Source of the DNA: Pseudomonas abietaniphila
Lineage (GTDB): Bacteria > Pseudomonadota > Gammaproteobacteria > Pseudomonadales > Pseudomonadaceae
Direction: 5' to 3'
DNA length: 64,000 bases
Assembly: GCF_039697315.1 (NCBI RefSeq)
Contig: NZ_CP155619.1
Location: 1,426,001 to 1,490,000, forward strand
Program-made: the position numbers and the translations under genes
Notes under the pieces: generated by a model
Databases searched by the model: none
What the model was told of the DNA's origin: nothing
The model's input: only the letters and a program-made list of their open reading frames with translations
Shown here: piece after piece, positions 50,569-58,850 of the stretch
How the letters are laid out: each line of letters begins with the position of its first letter
How positions within the stretch are numbered: the stretch's first letter is position 1

Positions 50569-51642
50569 TTACAGATCCGGGTCTTCCATCCCGCCATAAA
50601 TGTCCGAGTCCTTGTAAAGGTCATGGACGTGACGCACCAGCACCATGATCACCGCCGCCACTGGCAGCGCCAGCAAGATGCCGGTGAAGCCGAACAGCTC
50701 GCCGCCGGCCAGAATCGCGAAGATCACCGCCACCGGATGCAGTCCGATGCGATCGCCGACCAGCAGCGGTGTCAGCACCATGCCTTCCAGCGCCTGACCG
50801 ACCATGAACACCGCCACAATACCCAGCATCGGATACAGGTCGCCGCCAAACTGAAAGAAGCCCGCCAGAATGGCCGAGCCGATGCCGATCACGAAGCCCA
50901 TGTACGGCACGATCGCCGCCAGTCCCGCGATGACCCCGATCAGCAGCCCCAACTCAAGGCCGACCAGCATCAGACCCGCCGCATAGATCACACCCAGCGC
51001 CACCATCACCAGCAACTGTCCGCGAATGAACGCGCCGAGCACTTCGTGACACTCGTCGGCCAGTGCAACGATCTTCTTCTCTTGATGACGCGGCAACAGG
51101 CTGCGCACCTTCGCCATCATCACGTCCCAGTCGCGCAGCAAGTAGAAGCAGACCACCGGAATCAGCACCAGGTTGGTCAACCAGCCGATCAGCGCCAGCG
51201 TGGACGTCGTGGCTTGCGCCAGCACGATGCCAACGATATCGCCGGTCTGGCCCATGTGCTCGGAAATCGCCGCCTTGACCTTGTCAAACTTCCAGAACCC
51301 GTCCGCCAGCCCCAGCTTGGCCTGCGTCCAAGGCAATGCCGTGTGCTGCAACCAGTCGAGAATCTGCGGCGCCAGTTCGTACAAGCGATACAACTGCTTG
51401 GCGAGCATCGGCACCAGTACCAGCAGCAAGCCCATGAAGATCAGCGTGAACAGGACAAACACCGTCACCACGCTGAGCGTGCGCGACATCTTCAGTTTTT
51501 CCAGCCGATCCGCCAGGGGATCGCCCATGTACGCCAGCAACAGCGCCACCAGAAACGGCGTCAGGATGGCGTGCAGCAACCAGACGAACAGGCACAGCAG
51601 AATGACTCCGCCCAGCCAGAACCAACGACGCGTATCAGTCAT
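50569..51642 (-). CDS. AI-2E/PerM-family membrane protein
   Basis: 357 aa with ~8 membrane helices of the AI-2E transporter (UPF0118/PerM) family: FIRGQLLVMVALGVIYAAGL, PYMGFVIGIGSAI and GHQALEGM-like regions, here GQALEGMVLTPLLVGDRIGL. Transport substrate unknown; AI-2 export is only shown for some members. In Pseudomonas it commonly sits next to the DUF2066 gene and purM. Confidence 0.9.
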   Translation of the reverse strand: MTDTRRWFWLGGVILLCLFVWLLHAILTPFLVALLLAYMGDPLADRLEKLKMSRTLSVVTVFVLFTLIFMGLLLVLVPMLAKQLYRLYELAPQILDWLQHTALPWTQAKLGLADGFWKFDKVKAAISEHMGQTGDIVGIVLAQATTSTLALIGWLTNLVLIPVVCFYLLRDWDVMMAKVRSLLPRHQEKKIVALADECHEVLGAFIRGQLLVMVALGVIYAAGLMLVGLELGLLIGVIAGLAAIVPYMGFVIGIGSAILAGFFQFGGDLYPMLGIVAVFMVGQALEGMVLTPLLVGDRIGLHPVAVIFAILAGGELFGFTGILLALPVAAVIMVLVRHVHDLYKDSDIYGGMEDPDL

Positions 51643-51696
51643 TACTGCCCCTTAACCCAGGATGATTGGCTTCGTGCAACGTCGCTATGAACACAT

Positions 51697-52770
51697 TCAC
51701 CAGCGGAAGTGCAGTGTCTGTGCAGCAGGTTGTTGCGGCGCAGGCGCGGGAGCCGTGCCTGGCGCAACGCCCGGAGCAGGCACTTGTCCGGCGTCGACCG
51801 GCGCACTGGCGACTTCACCGGCCGGCACTTCCTGCAACTTGGCCAGCGACAATTGCGAACGTAGCTGATCCGGACTGCCGCTCACATCGAACACCACACG
51901 GTCCGCGTCCACTGATTTCAAACGACCCCCGAAAGGCTCCAGCAAGCGACCCAGTTGAGCGTAACGCTCCAGGTTCATGCCCTGAACTTCCAGCGCCATG
52001 CTCGACGACGCCCCCGGCTTGACCACAAACCGTGGCGCCAGACGCTGACTCACGGACAGCAGGACGGCATCGGCAAGCTCAGCCGAACTGGCGCCGGTCG
52101 CACTGCCTTGCTCCATCTTGTCGCCCAGCCACAAGTGCCATTTACCCTGCCATTGCCCGCCGTTTTCCTGCGCATGAACGGCCAGAATCGCATCGGAGCC
52201 ATAACGCTCGGACGCTTGCTTCAGCGCAGTGACGTCATTGCCATCCAGGGTCTTGGCGTTGCCGATCCCTTGCTCACCCAGATCAGCCAGAGGCAGACGC
52301 AGAGGCAAGCCACGGTGCTGCGCGGCTCGGCGCAGCGGCTCGGCCGAAGCCTGACCGTCGCCGACCAGGTTCGCACCGTCGGTTGCATCGTTCAGCCACC
52401 ACGCCATGATCACCGGGCGGTTGGAGCCCCAGAGCGACAACCCTGCCTGACGCAAGGCGCGATCGGTGCTCGCCGGGTCGAAATCCACCTGCAGCGACTC
52501 GGGCGGCCCTGCGTCATAACCGTACTGACTGATGATTTGCTGTGGATCCTTGCGCACTGCAGCAAGGCCCGGACCTTGAGCGGCCTTCGGGTCACCGGTC
52601 AGACGACCGACCAGCGTTTCAAGCGCGGCCTGCGTCGCCCGGGTTTTCTCGTCCGGGGTCTGTCCGCTGACGGGCTCGCGCACCTGATAGAGGTTGTTCA
52701 CCGTTTCGGCCAGGGCCGGCAGACTCATGAGGGACAGACAGCCTACGAACAGGCAGTTTTTCAGGCGCAT
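51697..52770 (-). CDS. DUF2066 exported protein
   Basis: 357 aa from MRLKNCLFVGCLSLMSLPAL (52770) with a signal peptide cleaved after ALA. DUF2066 domain (~25-200), with a C-terminal Ala/Pro-rich tail (PAPGVAPGTAPAPAP). Probably periplasmic. No function is known. It is divergent from purM across a 302-bp gap that contains TGATAAAAT (52978-52986), a possible purM -10 region, but no clear -35. Confidence 0.85.
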   Translation of the reverse strand: MRLKNCLFVGCLSLMSLPALAETVNNLYQVREPVSGQTPDEKTRATQAALETLVGRLTGDPKAAQGPGLAAVRKDPQQIISQYGYDAGPPESLQVDFDPASTDRALRQAGLSLWGSNRPVIMAWWLNDATDGANLVGDGQASAEPLRRAAQHRGLPLRLPLADLGEQGIGNAKTLDGNDVTALKQASERYGSDAILAVHAQENGGQWQGKWHLWLGDKMEQGSATGASSAELADAVLLSVSQRLAPRFVVKPGASSSMALEVQGMNLERYAQLGRLLEPFGGRLKSVDADRVVFDVSGSPDQLRSQLSLAKLQEVPAGEVASAPVDAGQVPAPGVAPGTAPAPAPQQPAAQTLHFRW

Positions 52771-53072
52771 AGAAGATTCCCAAACGAAGCGTATTAATAG
52801 CTGCATAAATGTGACTGGCTCGACTCAGACCGCACGGCGGCACAAATCGCTCACTCTGGCGATGAAGTTACACCTTTTATAGCTGCCGACGAACGGCGAA
52901 ACCCTGAACAGGCGCGTTATTTTTTCTTCATGATGGCCCTGCCCGTCGGCCCAAGGATGGCCGCTTTGGCCCAACCCTGATAAAATCGCGCGCCTTCGCA
53001 GACCGGCGATGACATGGCCCCGCGCCGTTCCAACTCGGTCGTTACCCCGAATCCCCCCTAAAGGCCTGGATA

Positions 53073-54131
53073 ATGAGCAAGCAACCCTCCCTGAGCTACA
53101 AAGACGCCGGTGTAGACATCGACGCCGGTGAAGCATTGGTCGAACGCATCAAGAGCGTCGCCAAGCGCACCAAGCGCCCGGAAGTGATGGGCGGCCTGGG
53201 GGGCTTCGGCGCTCTGTGCGAAATCCCGGCCGGCTACAAGCAGCCTGTCCTGGTGTCCGGCACTGACGGCGTTGGCACCAAGCTGCGTCTGGCGCTGAAC
53301 CTGAACAAGCACGACAGCATCGGCATCGACCTGGTCGCCATGTGCGTCAACGATCTGGTGGTCTGCGGCGCTGAGCCGCTGTTCTTCCTGGACTACTACG
53401 CCACCGGCAAACTGAACGTCGACACCGCCGCTCAGGTCGTGACCGGTATTGGCGCGGGCTGCGAACTGGCCGGTTGCTCGCTGGTCGGCGGCGAAACCGC
53501 TGAAATGCCAGGCATGTACGAAGGCGAAGACTACGACCTGGCCGGCTTCTGCGTCGGCGTCGTGGAAAAATCCGAAATCATCGACGGCTCGAAAGTCGTG
53601 GCGGGCGACGCCCTGATCGCCCTGCCCTCTTCCGGTCCGCACTCCAACGGCTACTCGCTGATCCGCAAGATCATCGAAGTCTCCGGTGCCGACATCGAAA
53701 CCATCCAGCTGGACGGCAAACCACTGACCGACCTGCTGATGGCGCCGACCCGCATCTACGTCAAGCAACTGCTCAAGCTGATCAAGGACACGGGCGCGGT
53801 CAAGGCCATGGCCCACATCACTGGCGGCGGTCTGCTGGACAACATCCCGCGCGTCCTGCCTGAAGGCGCACAAGCGGTGGTCGACGTGGCCAGCTGGACG
53901 CGCCCGGCCGTGTTCGACTGGCTGCAGGAAAAAGGCAACGTCGACGAGCATGAGATGCACCGCGTCCTGAACTGCGGCGTCGGCATGGTCATCTGCGTCG
54001 CCCAGGAACACGTCGAAGCCTCGCTCAACGCCCTGCGTGAAGCCGGCGAGCAGCCTTGGGTCATCGGCCAGATCGGCGTTGCAGCCGAAGGCGCCGCGCA
54101 AGTCGAGCTGAAGAACGTCAAGGCACACTGA
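53073..54131 (+). CDS. purM: Phosphoribosylformylglycinamidine cyclo-ligase (AIR synthetase)
   Basis: 352 aa, fifth step of purine synthesis. Begins [20 protein letters not shown]; contains the ATP/substrate loop [30 protein letters not shown], and [12 protein letters not shown]. The stop overlaps the purN ATG (TGATG), so the two are translationally coupled. Confidence 0.97.
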   Translation: MSKQPSLSYKDAGVDIDAGEALVERIKSVAKRTKRPEVMGGLGGFGALCEIPAGYKQPVLVSGTDGVGTKLRLALNLNKHDSIGIDLVAMCVNDLVVCGAEPLFFLDYYATGKLNVDTAAQVVTGIGAGCELAGCSLVGGETAEMPGMYEGEDYDLAGFCVGVVEKSEIIDGSKVVAGDALIALPSSGPHSNGYSLIRKIIEVSGADIETIQLDGKPLTDLLMAPTRIYVKQLLKLIKDTGAVKAMAHITGGGLLDNIPRVLPEGAQAVVDVASWTRPAVFDWLQEKGNVDEHEMHRVLNCGVGMVICVAQEHVEASLNALREAGEQPWVIGQIGVAAEGAAQVELKNVKAH

Positions 54132-54808
54132 TGCCCGACGTTGCGATGCCTGACACACCTCAAACGTGTGATGTCGTGGTGCTGCTGTCCGGCACCGGCG
54201 GTAACCTGCAAGCGATGATCGACAGCTTTCAGGACAGTTCGAGCCCGGCTCGCATTCGCGCGGTGATTTCCAACCGCGCCGATGCCTACGGGCTGGAGCG
54301 CGCCAGGAACGCGGGCATCGAAACCCGCGTTCTCGAACACACTGCCTACGAGGGTCGAGACGCCTTCGATACGGCGCTGATCGAGCTGATCGACTCATTC
54401 GCACCGAAGCTGGTGGTACTCGCCGGTTTCATGCGCATTCTCACGCCGGGCTTCGTGCGTCACTACCACGGTCGCCTGCTGAACATTCACCCTTCCCTGC
54501 TTCCAGCGTATAAAGGCTTGCACACGCACCAACGCGTGCTTGAGGCGGGCGACACCGTTCACGGCTGCAGCGTGCACTTCGTCACCGAGGAACTCGATGG
54601 AGGGCCTCTGGTCGTACAAGCAGTTATTTCGGTAGAGTTGCACGACACGCCTGCCACACTGGCGCAAAGGGTTCACACCCAGGAGCACCTGATTTACCCG
54701 CTGGCGATCCGCTGGTTCGCCGAAGGCCGATTGGCCCTGAGCGAACACGGCGCTTCACTGAACGGCCAGCCACTGGGGCCTGGCGGTCATTTGATCCAGG
54801 CCACTTAA
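54131..54808 (+). CDS. purN: Phosphoribosylglycinamide formyltransferase
   Basis: 225 aa, 10-formyl-THF-dependent, third step of purine synthesis. GTGGNLQAMID, VISNRADAYGLERA, catalytic Asn/His in NIHPSLLPAYKGLHTHQ, and Asp in HFVTEELDGGPL. The start is the ATG coupled to purM; an internal Met at about residue 6 is a possible alternative. Followed by DUF3108. Confidence 0.96.
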   Translation: MPDVAMPDTPQTCDVVVLLSGTGGNLQAMIDSFQDSSSPARIRAVISNRADAYGLERARNAGIETRVLEHTAYEGRDAFDTALIELIDSFAPKLVVLAGFMRILTPGFVRHYHGRLLNIHPSLLPAYKGLHTHQRVLEAGDTVHGCSVHFVTEELDGGPLVVQAVISVELHDTPATLAQRVHTQEHLIYPLAIRWFAEGRLALSEHGASLNGQPLGPGGHLIQAT

Positions 54809-54840
54809 TTTAGCTCTTTCGTCCAAAGACAGGAGATTCT

Positions 54841-55557
54841 ATGCGTCGCGCTTTGCTCTTCGCTTTCGCTCTGTTCGCAATCCCTGCGGTCAATGCGGCA
54901 GACCTTCAACCCTTCTCCGCCAGTTACACCGCTGATTTCAAGCAACTCCCGGTCGGTGGCGGCAGCGCCACCCGCAGCCTGGAAAAAAACGCCAACGGCA
55001 CCTGGACCCTGAGTTTCAAGGCATCGATGATGATCGCCAGCCTGACCGAGGTCAGCACCCTGAAATCCGAAAAGGACACACTGCTGCCGCAGACCTATCA
55101 CTTTGAACGCGGCGGCCTGGGCAAGAGCAAGACAGTCGACCTGGTGTTCGACTGGCCGACCAAGTTCATCACCGGCACCGACCGTGGCGACGCGGTCAAG
55201 ATCCCGCTGAACACGGGCATTCTGGACAAGTCCACGTACCAGCTGGCGCTGCAGCACGATGTCGCGGCGGGCAAGAAGAGCATGACGTATCAGGTGGTCG
55301 ATGGTGACGAGGTCGACACCTATGACTTCCGCGTGCTGGGGACCGAGAAGGTCAACACCAAAGTAGGATCGGTCGATGCCATCAAGGTCGAGCGCGTGCG
55401 TGATCCAACGCAGAACAAGCGCATCACCGTGATGTGGTTCGCCAAGGATTACGATTACCTGCTGGTTCGTTTGCAGCAAGTTGAGACCGATGGCAAGGAG
55501 TACAACATCATGCTGCAGGATGGCACGGTGAATGGTAAGGCTGTGAAAGGCAGCTGA
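54841..55557 (+). CDS. DUF3108 exported protein
   Basis: 238 aa with a signal peptide (MRRALLFAFALFAIPAVNA, cleaved ~19) and a beta-rich DUF3108 domain (~20-225). The pattern TYDFRVLGTEKVNTKVGSVD and DYLLVRLQQVETDGKEYNIM is typical. It is likely periplasmic; no activity is known. It is 32 bp after purN and commonly conserved with purMN in Pseudomonas, ending with a strong terminator. Confidence 0.85.
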   Translation: MRRALLFAFALFAIPAVNAADLQPFSASYTADFKQLPVGGGSATRSLEKNANGTWTLSFKASMMIASLTEVSTLKSEKDTLLPQTYHFERGGLGKSKTVDLVFDWPTKFITGTDRGDAVKIPLNTGILDKSTYQLALQHDVAAGKKSMTYQVVDGDEVDTYDFRVLGTEKVNTKVGSVDAIKVERVRDPTQNKRITVMWFAKDYDYLLVRLQQVETDGKEYNIMLQDGTVNGKAVKGS

Positions 55558-55584
55558 TCCGGATTGTATTGAGTGCTCTGAGAA

Positions 55585-55608
55585 CCCCGCTGATTGGCGG
55601 GGTTTTTT
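55585..55608 (+). terminator. Intrinsic terminator of purM-purN-DUF3108
   Basis: CCCCGC-TGATTG-GCGGGG followed by TTTTTTATT, 28 bp after the DUF3108 stop. Confidence 0.95.
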
Positions 55609-55811
55609 ATTGGGGTTGGGGTTGGGGTTGGTGATCGCTAGCACGCTCTGCGGGGGAATGCAGGGCAAGACGCTCTGCGTTCAGGTCGACGCGGAACGTC
55701 AATTAATGCGTTACCACGCGGAGCGTGGGAACGATCAGAAACCCTCCTCGCTTTTTTTCGTGCATTTACCTTCCGCACGCCGCTCTCACCTCCCGTACGC
55801 CGCTCTTAACT

Positions 55812-55943
55812 GTAGGAGCGTGGCTTGTCCCGCGATCTGCCGGGAACCGGCAGCAAGACCTGTGCATGCGGCGTATCAGGCACAATTGAGTCGCCTGGTT
55901 TTGCTACCGCTGCGCGGTAGATCGCGGGCAAGCGCGCTCGTAC
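55812..55943. repeat. Family-A REPIN, array unit 1 (degenerate right arm)
   Basis: Left arm GTAGGAGCGTGGCTTGTCCC is intact; the right arm is decayed (GCGGGCAAGCGCGCTCGTAC instead of GACAAGCCACGCTCCTAC). Confidence 0.85.
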
Positions 55944-56143
55944 ACGTACCTCGTCAACCTCCCTGATCGTTACCATGCGGAGCGTGGGAATGTAGGGCAA
56001 GACGCTCTGCGTTCAGGTCGACGCGGAGCGTCAATTAATGCGTTACCACGCGGAGCGTGGGAACGATCAGAAACGCTCCTCGCTTTTTTTCGTGCATTTA
56101 CCTTCCGCACGCCGCTCTCACCTCCCGCACGCCGCTCTTAACT

Positions 56144-56277
56144 GTAGGAGCGTGGCTTGTCCCGCGATCTGCCGGGAACCGGCAGCAAGACCTGTGCATG
56201 CGGCGTGTCAGGCACAATTGAGTCGCCTGGTTTTGCTACCGCTGCGCGGTAGATCGCGGGACAAGCCACGCTCCTAC
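56144..56277. repeat. Family-A REPIN, array unit 2 (intact)
   Basis: Both arms intact: GTAGGAGCGTGGCTTGTCCC at 56144 and GACAAGCCACGCTCCTAC ending 56277. The central CTGCCGGGAACCGGCAG and CTACCGCTGCGCGGTAG hairpins are complete. Confidence 0.9.
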
Positions 56278-56477
56278 ACGGGCTGCGTCAACCTGCATGA
56301 TCAGGCCCACGCTCTGCGGGGGAATGCAGGGCAAGACGCTCTGCGTCCAGGTCGACGCGGAGCGTCAATCAGTGCGTTACCACGCGGAGCGTGGGAACGA
56401 TCAGAAGAGCTCCTCGCTTTTTTTCGTGCATTTACCTTCCTCACGCCGCTTTCGACTTCCGCACGCCGCTCTTAACT

Positions 56478-56625
56478 GTAGGAGCGTGGCTTGTCCCGCG
56501 ATCTGCCGGGAACCGGCAGCAAGACCTGTGCATGCGGCGTATCAGGCACAATTGAATCGCCTGGTTTTGCTACCGCTGCGCGGTAGATCGTCCGGATGCG
56601 GCCCAGACACAAGCCACGCTCCTAC
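56478..56625. repeat. Family-A REPIN, array unit 3 (right arm interrupted)
   Basis: The right arm reads GGTAGATCGTCCGGATGCGG and then rejoins the REP at ACAAGCCACGCTCCTAC, i.e. ~14 extra bp relative to unit 2, explaining the 348-bp period there. Confidence 0.85.
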
Positions 56626-56717
56626 ACGGGATGCGTCAACCTGCATGATCGTTACCACGCGGAGCGTGGGAATGCAGGGCAAGACGCTCTGCGTTCAGGT
56701 CGACGCGGAGCGTCAAT

Positions 56718-56766
56718 CAAGTAACCCGCCGCAGGCGGAACAGTTTGGCCGTTAGGCCAAACCTAA
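56718..56766 (+). repeat. Dispersed repeat E, copy 2
   Basis: AAGTAACCCGCCGCAGGCGG, AACAGTTTGG, then CCGTTAGGCCAAACC. It is nearly the reverse complement of 22858-22903. It abuts the truncated fourth array unit. Confidence 0.8.
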
Positions 56767-57074
56767 AACGTGAGCATCACAGCGATTGAATGAACATACG
56801 GATAAAGCATCCCTGCTCACTTCACCTGACAAACGAAAACCGCCAGTTTTGCGGCACCGAACCCTCCCCAAACGAACATGAAACTTTCTTCACCCCCTCC
56901 AAACGAGTGCGACAACTCGCCGCATCTCCCTTTAAAACAACCCCTTAGCGATTCTTTCCAAATCAGAAAATAACCTTTACCAAAATCGTCGGTTTACTTA
57001 GCAAGCTACCAAAACCTATAAAGGAACCACTGCGACGTCCTGCCGCAGATTTCAAAGAGTCAGGAGTTTTCAAT
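56767..57074 (+). other. Leader of the 63-aa gene, lower GC, no gene seen
   Basis: 308 bp of clearly lower GC than its surroundings. No ORF is convincing. A CGAC-CTGCCGCAG stretch and CAGGAG (10 bp before the ATG) precede the next gene. A long 5' leader or small RNA is possible. Confidence 0.35.
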
Positions 57075-57266
57075 ATGACGGTAACTGTTACTGAACGCGA
57101 CGACGCCCATATCTCTCACGAAAGCATCGCGGATGGCATTCAGATCTGGGATGTTCGCCAGCAAGACCAACTGGTAGGGATGTTTCACCACGAATCGGAC
57201 GCACAGCGTTACGCAGCAGAGCTCGCAGAGCTGGAAGCCAAGAAGGCAGCGAGCAACTCGCAATAA
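57075..57266 (+). CDS. Small acidic conserved protein (63 aa)
   Basis: MTVTVTERDDAHISHESIAD, then GIQIWDVRQQDQLVGMFHHE, a helix SDAQRYAAELAELEAKKAA. CAGGAG is ~9 bp before the ATG and a bidirectional terminator follows. The layout (short strands then a charged helix) suggests a small alpha/beta protein. I recognise no domain. Confidence 0.72.
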   Translation: MTVTVTERDDAHISHESIADGIQIWDVRQQDQLVGMFHHESDAQRYAAELAELEAKKAASNSQ

Positions 57267-57280
57267 CGGAATCGCGACAA

Positions 57281-57310
57281 AACAAAACCCGCCTAGGCGG
57301 GTTTTGTTGT
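57281..57310. terminator. Bidirectional terminator
   Basis: AACAAAACCCGCC-TA-GGCGGGTTTTGTTG, a near-perfect palindrome with A-run left and T-run right, between the convergent 63-aa gene and the DUF2058 gene. Confidence 0.92.
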
Positions 57311-57318
57311 ACTGGGGT

Positions 57319-57861
57319 TTACCACATCAGATCGTCAGGGATCTTGTACGCAGCGTACGGATCGTCGCCATCCGGCTCCTCCGTCGGCTCACTGAGCAAC
57401 ACGATGCGGCGAGGGTCGCGCTCCTGCACTTTCAGCGCTGCTTCGCGAGGGATCACTTCATACGTGCCACCGTGGTGCACGATCGCCAGCGAGCCGTTAC
57501 TCAGCTTGCTGCGCATCAGCGCGTTGACCGACAGGCGCTTGACCTTCTTGTCGTCGACGAAGTTGTAGTAATCCTCGGTGGTCAGCTTCGGCAGACGGGT
57601 CGCTTCGATCAACTGCTTGACCTGCGCGGCACGGGCTTTTTGCTCGGCCTTTTCTTGCTGCTGCCGGTTCAGTTCCTGGTCACGCCTGGCCTTCTCGGCC
57701 ATAGCTTCCTGGGCGGCGCGCTGGCTGGCGTCGTCGGCGACAGCCTGGCCTTTGTGCACCAGACGCTGTTCTTTCTGCTTGGTTTTGGCGACCTGTTTGG
57801 CCTGCTTTTCGTTGACCAGACCTGCCTTGAGCAACTGGTCACGAAGGGAAATACCCGCCAT
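57319..57861 (-). CDS. DUF2058 (YaiL-like) protein
   Basis: 180 aa: a basic, helical N-terminal half (MAGISLRDQLLKAGLVNEKQ, then K/Q/E-rich coiled coil ~20-85) and a beta-type C-terminal domain (~90-180; GSLAIVHHGGTYEVIPREAA). Similar to E. coli YaiL, which has been linked to nucleoprotein/polysome material; the function is unsettled. It lies near mazG and relA as in other Pseudomonas. Confidence 0.87.
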   Translation of the reverse strand: MAGISLRDQLLKAGLVNEKQAKQVAKTKQKEQRLVHKGQAVADDASQRAAQEAMAEKARRDQELNRQQQEKAEQKARAAQVKQLIEATRLPKLTTEDYYNFVDDKKVKRLSVNALMRSKLSNGSLAIVHHGGTYEVIPREAALKVQERDPRRIVLLSEPTEEPDGDDPYAAYKIPDDLMW

Positions 57862-57887
57862 TTATCTTCTCTCTCTAAATAGTCAAC

Positions 57888-58721
57888 TCAACCGCAGTTG
57901 GGCGTGTTCTTTTCCTGACGCTTGGCTTCGCCCCAGAGCGCATCCATCTCTTCGAGGCTGCAATCTTCGATGGGGCGAGCGCTGTCGCGCAAGGCCTGTT
58001 CGATAAAACGGAAGCGCCGCTCGAATTTGCCGTTGGCGGCGCGCAAGGCATTTTCCGGATCGACCTTGAGGTGACGGGCCAGATTGACCACGACGAACAG
58101 CAGGTCGCCAATCTCTTCCTGGATGCCCTCACTGTCGTTGTCGGCCATCGCTTCGAGGACCTCATCGAGCTCCTCGCGCACCTTGTCGATCACGGGCAAC
58201 GCGTCTGGCCAGTCAAAACCGACCTGGGCTGCGCGTTTCTGTAACTTGGCCGCCCGCGACAAGGCAGGCAGCACGTTCGGTACATCGTCCAGCAAAGACA
58301 ACTGCTGCGGAACGCGCGCCTTCTCGGCACGCTCCTCGGCTTTGATCTCTTCCCAGCGGTGCTTGACCTGATCTTCGCTCAGGCGCGGCGTTTCCAGCGG
58401 CGCGTACAGATCACCCGTGGGAAACACGTGGGGATGACGGCGAATCAGCTTGCGGGTGATGCCGTCGACCACGCTCTCGAACTCGAACCGCCCTTCTTCC
58501 CGCGCCAGCTGGCAGTAATACACCACTTGAAACAGCAGGTCGCCCAGCTCGCCGCGCAGGTCATCGAAGTCCCCGCGCTCGATGGCGTCGGCGACTTCGT
58601 AGGCCTCTTCGAGGGTGTGCGGCACGATGGTCGCGTAATTCTGCTTCACGTCCCATGGACAGCCGAATTGCGGGTCGCGCAAGCGGGCCATGAGGTTTAG
58701 CAGATCCTGGAGCTTATACAT
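57888..58721 (-). CDS. mazG: Nucleoside triphosphate pyrophosphohydrolase MazG
   Basis: 277 aa from MYKLQDLLNLMARLRDPQFG (58721). Two MazG domains: N-terminal (~5-115, CPWDVKQNYATIVPHTLEEAYEV, ELGDLLFQVVYYCQLAREEG) and C-terminal (~150-260, EIGDLLFVVVNLARHL), each with the EExxE/ExxD Mg2+ motif (EEAYE..; EELDE). Hydrolyses aberrant or all NTPs and in E. coli lowers ppGpp, which fits its position beside relA. Confidence 0.95.
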   Translation of the reverse strand: MYKLQDLLNLMARLRDPQFGCPWDVKQNYATIVPHTLEEAYEVADAIERGDFDDLRGELGDLLFQVVYYCQLAREEGRFEFESVVDGITRKLIRRHPHVFPTGDLYAPLETPRLSEDQVKHRWEEIKAEERAEKARVPQQLSLLDDVPNVLPALSRAAKLQKRAAQVGFDWPDALPVIDKVREELDEVLEAMADNDSEGIQEEIGDLLFVVVNLARHLKVDPENALRAANGKFERRFRFIEQALRDSARPIEDCSLEEMDALWGEAKRQEKNTPNCG

Positions 58722-58761
58722 GGGGTTCAACTCATGTCATGCGGCGCTAAAACCAACGTCA

Positions 58762-58824
58762 TCGCGAATGAATTCGCTCCCACAGGAGAAATCCGATCAC
58801 CTGTGGGAGCGAATTCATTCGCGA
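58762..58824. repeat. Family-B REP pair in outward orientation
   Basis: TCGCGAATGAATTCGCTCCC at 58762 then CTGTGGGAGCGAATTCATTC at 58801: the two arms are in the reverse order of the window's other four family-B REPINs and only 15 bp apart. It lies between mazG and relA. Confidence 0.9.
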
Positions 58825-58850
58825 TGCGCCCGTGCAGACGCCATAAATCG

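Larger units (their letters stand above)
55641..56717. repeat. Tandem array of ~334-bp composite units
   Basis: GGGAATG(C/T)AGGGCAAGAC recurs at 55654, 55986, 56320 and 56668, i.e. spacings of 332, 334 and 348 bp: three full units and the start of a fourth. Each unit holds a repeat-C segment (CACGCGGAGCGTGGGAACGA), a short AT-richer stretch (CTCGCTTTTTTTCGTGCATT), two CGCACGCCGCTCT-type direct repeats and a family-A REPIN. No coding capacity is credible, although several ORFs run through in phase because the period is near a multiple of three. Confidence 0.9.

Noticed and set aside
55641..56717. Tandem array considered as a CRISPR array
   Set aside because: Unit length is ~334 bp with near-identical sequence throughout, no short repeats with unique spacers, and no cas genes.
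55610..56755. Three in-phase ORFs within the tandem array
   Set aside because: They look alike because they translate the same ~334-bp repeat unit; no start signals or domains.
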